NCBI GenBank assembly: GCA_035582835.1
Contig: JAYKAV010003166.1
Span: forward strand, 82,880-146,879
DNA: 64,000 nt
From: Phoebastria nigripes
Lineage: Eukaryota > Chordata > Aves > Procellariiformes > Diomedeidae
Direction: 5' to 3'
The notes below the pieces were generated by a model. That model worked only from the letters and a program-made list of their open reading frames with translations. It was not told the DNA's origin and did not search any database. This document shows positions 60,826 to 64,000 of this stretch, one piece after another. Within the stretch, counting starts at the first letter, position 1. The number at the start of each line of letters is the position of its first letter. Both the position numbers and the translations under genes were made by a program.

Positions 60826-62409
60826 GCCACAAGTAATTTTGCAAAACTACAGTAGTGGTTTCATCAGCCAGGAAGGCTCCTGCTTTGTGCCTCTGCGAGC
60901 CGATGCTGGTTACCACGAAGCTGTGTCTTATATCGATATCCTCAACCATGCTATATTTTGCACTTGGATATTCAGTCTTGACATAGATAGATGCACAGAA
61001 AATACATACTATTCATGTTTGTAAGCAATAAAGATAATTCGGTTAGGTTTTATCTTATGTGGCTGGGTTCTTTTTGTTTTTTAATAGACTGGCAGCTGAC
61101 CGCCATAGGAAGCTGCCTTCAGGCAGGGGTGAAATACCGTTTTAAGGACTCTGCAAGGGATGTTTGGGCATCCGTCAGCCTTTCCTGCCTGCCTCTTGAT
61201 CTTCCTTTTTATACCTCATCACTACAAACCGGTTACTTTGTGTTACCTAAATGCTTACCGAAGGAGTGTATATTCAAATTTCATCGGGGGTGGGGGGGNA
61301 TCTCAGAAAAACCTGGTTAAATCAACACTCTTCTTTATGGTCTTATTCTCCTCCAGCTGAACTCAGTGATTTCCCTCTCGTTAAGGTCAATGGTATAGAA
61401 TCAAGCCATTATATATGAAATATAAAAANCTCGTGGTTTTGAGGCTGAAGGTGTTTGTTTAGAGACAGGACACAGAATTTCATACAGCTCCAGCTACCTT
61501 CACATTCATCGGTTGATTACTGATATCTTTTAGATTAGTGAGAAGCAAACAAAAGTCACTGAAAGTGTAACTCAAAACCAGAAAAATGTAAATTCACATT
61601 TTTAATTTATATAGCACAACTTTTGAAAAATTCCTCCTCCCAACCCTTGCTTCAAATGTGTCCATTTTCCTTCCGTGTCTGATCTCAAATAACCTTGGAG
61701 GTTTCACACAATGCAGAGGAACCCCAGAAAATAATAAAGGTATTTTGTGAAATACTGCTTAGTCTCTGGGATAAACCTGGAGCACTGACTTGTATAGCTA
61801 GAGGCTTATTTTTAGATCCTCCAGAGAATATATGTGAAAAAGGAGAGAGAGAGAAAGAAAGAGAGAGAAAGAACAATTTAAATCATCATAACTTCATAAA
61901 CCAGATTTTTTTTATAAGATTATTTGATAAAACGTAGCTGAAAATATATTTACAATCAAAATGGGTTTATTGTGATTTTAAAGCCTTTGCCTAAAAATAA
62001 AAAAAGTGTTTGCTTTGCATTAGCTCCTCCAAGAGGCCAAAACTGTTAAAAAAACCCCCAAAAAACTAATGAATGTGCCCATTTTTACTAAATTATTGGA
62101 ATGGCCAGTCTAAAACCAGACCCTTTTCTCCTCGGGGAGTGGGACGGCTGCCTCTGGAGGGGGTTTGAAAGGGAGCCCCTGCCCCGATGCACCATCCGTG
62201 GTGGTCCACAGCCTGGCCATGGGGACCTCAGCAAAACGCGAATGCGGGGGCCACCCCTTCCCCTAGGGAAAAGAAAGGAGAAGCAACAAAGTGCCCATCA
62301 GGGGCTCCCCGGGACCTGGCCCCGCGGAGATGGTGCACTGCACCTCCATGGCTGAAACCCCACCGACGGATGGGCACAAGGAAAACAAGCTCGGGATACT
62401 GGTAAATCA
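60826..62409. other. Non-coding sequence with a GC-rich patch
   Basis: AT-rich unique sequence with a G-rich run next to the N at 61,300, a GA-rich simple repeat at 61,838-61,873 and a GC-rich patch at about 62,100-62,400. Plus frames at 60,731-61,024, 60,991-61,320 and 62,101-62,355 have no recognisable domains. Confidence 0.6.
61838..61873. repeat. (GA)n-rich purine tract
   Basis: Purine-only sequence of AG, AAAG and AGAG units. It is a simple repeat. Confidence 0.85.
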
Positions 62410-62513
62410 TATTTTTTTTTCCTCCCTCCCTCTCTTCCCCCACCCTTCTTTTATTTTTATTTTTATTTTTATTTTTATATTTTCCCTTTACCTTTTCTTT
62501 TCTTTTCTTGCTT
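62410..62513. repeat. Compound pyrimidine and (ATTTT)n / (TTTTC)n tract
   Basis: T run, then a CCCT-rich block whose four C runs (62,424-62,445) form a quadruplex motif on the minus strand, then (ATTTT)n at about 62,451-62,480, then (TTTTC)n. The tract ends in CTTTTGCAG at 62,519, giving an excellent-looking splice acceptor, but no credible exon follows. Confidence 0.75.
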
Positions 62514-62574
62514 TTGCAGAAAGGTGAGGCCTTTGCAGAAGGGCTGGGAGGGAGCGGGCTGGGTGGGAAAGGAA

Positions 62575-63140
62575 GTATATTTTACGGCACTTTCATTACT
62601 CAACTTGATGAGAGCTAATAAAAATTCTTAATTGAAAATAAGTACCTTAATGACAATATCATAATCAGGAGTTATATTTCCTATTTATTTCAATATAAAA
62701 TACCTTGCTTTCTGAACGAATCATAGCAAATTATTCAGAACAGTTTTACTTATTGGCTAACACATTAGAAAGATAGTAAATACAGTTTTAAGTAGAATCA
62801 CCTGCGGTAGGTTTTCCACTGCAACTTTCCTTTCTGTTGCTAAAAACAATATTAGATAGTCTCCTAATTGTTATTGAAACATATACGGTCGCTTTCCCAT
62901 ATCTTTATTTGGCTTTTCAGCTGTGGAGTCAGCATTTAATCCAACCATTTGTGACATGGTTAACACCCACAATCATTTCCTGTTATGCCTCACACTGACT
63001 ATAGTGGGCTGCTGTATATTTTCCAACGCCCACTCTGCTGTCTTTACAATCAGATTATGCCATTAGACATAGACAATGAATCACTGTAATTGTTCTAATA
63101 TGGCCAAACTGCCAGCAAGCATTAACCCTTTCTCGGGACT
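62575..63140. promoter_or_regulatory. Enhancer-like AT-rich block (inferred)
   Basis: Long unique stretch with TTAATTGAAA and CTTAATGACAATATC words (homeodomain and SOX cores), GGTTAACACC (HNF1-like), ACAATGAATCA, and TGGCCAAACTGCCAGC (NFI-like pair) near 63,105. It has no simple repeats. This is one of the most convincing enhancer-like textures in the window, but conservation was not measured. Confidence 0.33.
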
Positions 63141-63639
63141 TTGTAGTTAATTCTGTATGGACCTGTGGTTACAAGGTGCTAAAAGACTTTGGGGGTTTTG
63201 TAATACGGAAAGGTTCATTTTAGTTAATAAAATAACATTTGAAGTGCTCGATTTGGTTTCTATAGCATGACTGAGGAGTCTAACCAAAGACAAAGAAGAA
63301 ACAATTAATAAAGATAAAAAACATGAATCAGTGTTTTCAATCATAAGAATTCCTAAAATTTTGTAGAAAACAGCTTCAAGAAGAGAGAACAGCATTTGCT
63401 TATTCCAGATTGGACCAGAAGATCATTTTGTGCATCTTCAAGAGTTTTCTTTAGGACGTAACGAAGGCATGAAGCCAAGCATACGGTCTATGTATCCCAC
63501 CCTAGCTACAGNGCAATTAAATGACTCTACACATACGTTCATGTTGACATACTACAAAAATACTTCAAGGATACATCTTCCCAGCACCCTTTTATTGAAA
63601 TGCTTGCGGTAAATCGGCTACTGATCAAAGCAACGCTAC
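63141..63639. other. AT-rich sequence, nothing recognised
   Basis: Short frames at 63,147-63,395 (minus) and 63,430-63,612 (plus, N at 63,512) have no recognisable product. No repeat is visible. Confidence 0.6.
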
Positions 63640-63905
63640 CCTTTGCAGTGAGTAGAGGACTAATTGGAAATCAAAAGTCTATTAGCATTGGAAATGCCAT
63701 TTCTACAGTGGTCTGGAGATTTTTGCAAATAATTTGTTTAGGCCCCAAACTAACCATCATTAAATGAATGAAAGTCTCTATACAGACACCTTTTGACATT
63801 AATTTAGGCTGGTAATGTGTCAGATTAGGGTTTAATATGAAATTCTGACTTGGGTAATTAAAATCTTATTACTTAAGTGGATATTCTCAGTTTAATGTGG
63901 ATACA
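63640..63905. promoter_or_regulatory. Enhancer-like AT-rich block near the right edge (inferred)
   Basis: Unique sequence packed with homeodomain-type cores (GGACTAATTGG, CATTAATTTAGG, GGTAATTAAAAT, CATTAAATGAATG) and a TTTTTGCAAATAATTTG word near 63,720. There are no repeats. Conservation was not tested. Confidence 0.33.
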
Positions 63906-64000
63906 GGGAATCGGCTTGCCCTGCTCTACCCTTAGTCAATGGTAAGGAGTGAACCTAAAGCAGGAGGAGTGGGATGAGATCAGGCACCGTGGATGCTGTG
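63906..64000. other. Window end, nothing recognised
   Basis: Short unique sequence, purine-rich from about 63,960. No feature can be supported. Confidence 0.6.

Noticed and set aside
1..64000. CRISPR array, bacterial operon, phage or plasmid features
   Set aside because: No regularly spaced direct repeats, no dense coding and no ribosome binding sites. CR1 tails show a vertebrate nuclear genome.

Overview
The window looks like nuclear DNA of a bird (or a closely related sauropsid) from a draft assembly. The strongest clue is three short CR1 retrotransposon 3' ends, all on the minus strand. The best of them (24,028-24,131) keeps the classic avian CR1 tail wording. Two ancient MIR/L2-like tails and several degenerate copies of a palindromic repeat seen in birds, turtles and crocodilians agree with this. 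There is one 540-base gap (11,398-11,937) and about fifty isolated single-N bases.

I find no protein-coding gene, tRNA, rRNA, other known structural RNA or CRISPR array that I can support. No open frame carries a domain I recognise. The long frames sit where stop codons are rare by composition (GC-rich patches) or run through the N gap. The window therefore reads as a gene desert or as the inside of a very large intron. It is mostly AT-rich unique sequence, broken every few kilobases by GC-rich patches of about 150-700 bases.

Layout: 1-11.3 kb is unique AT-rich sequence with GC patches, one G-quadruplex motif, one MIR-like tail, a palindromic repeat and candidate regulatory blocks at 8.6-9.3 and 9.8-10.1 kb. 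At 11.3-12.2 kb lies the gap, flanked by a 54-base T run on the left and A-rich sequence on the right, followed by a very dense CpG cluster. At 13.2-15.1 kb is a pyrimidine-rich, almost CpG-free segment bounded by T runs, possibly an old insertion in minus orientation. At 15-36 kb unique sequence is mixed with GC patches, a CR1 tail, a strong G-quadruplex motif (26.64 kb) and more palindromic repeat copies. At 36-49 kb there are further enhancer-like AT-rich blocks and simple repeats. At 49-58 kb are the densest GC patches and two CR1 remnants. From 57.3 kb to the end there is a tandem array with a POU octamer, a p53/p63-like inverted repeat, a small CpG cluster and a run of enhancer-like sequence that continues off the right edge.

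The blocks called enhancer-like are inferred from composition and motif content only. I could not measure conservation, and those calls carry low confidence. The low density of recent transposable elements together with many such blocks fits a regulatory desert around a developmental gene, but no gene can be named from this window.
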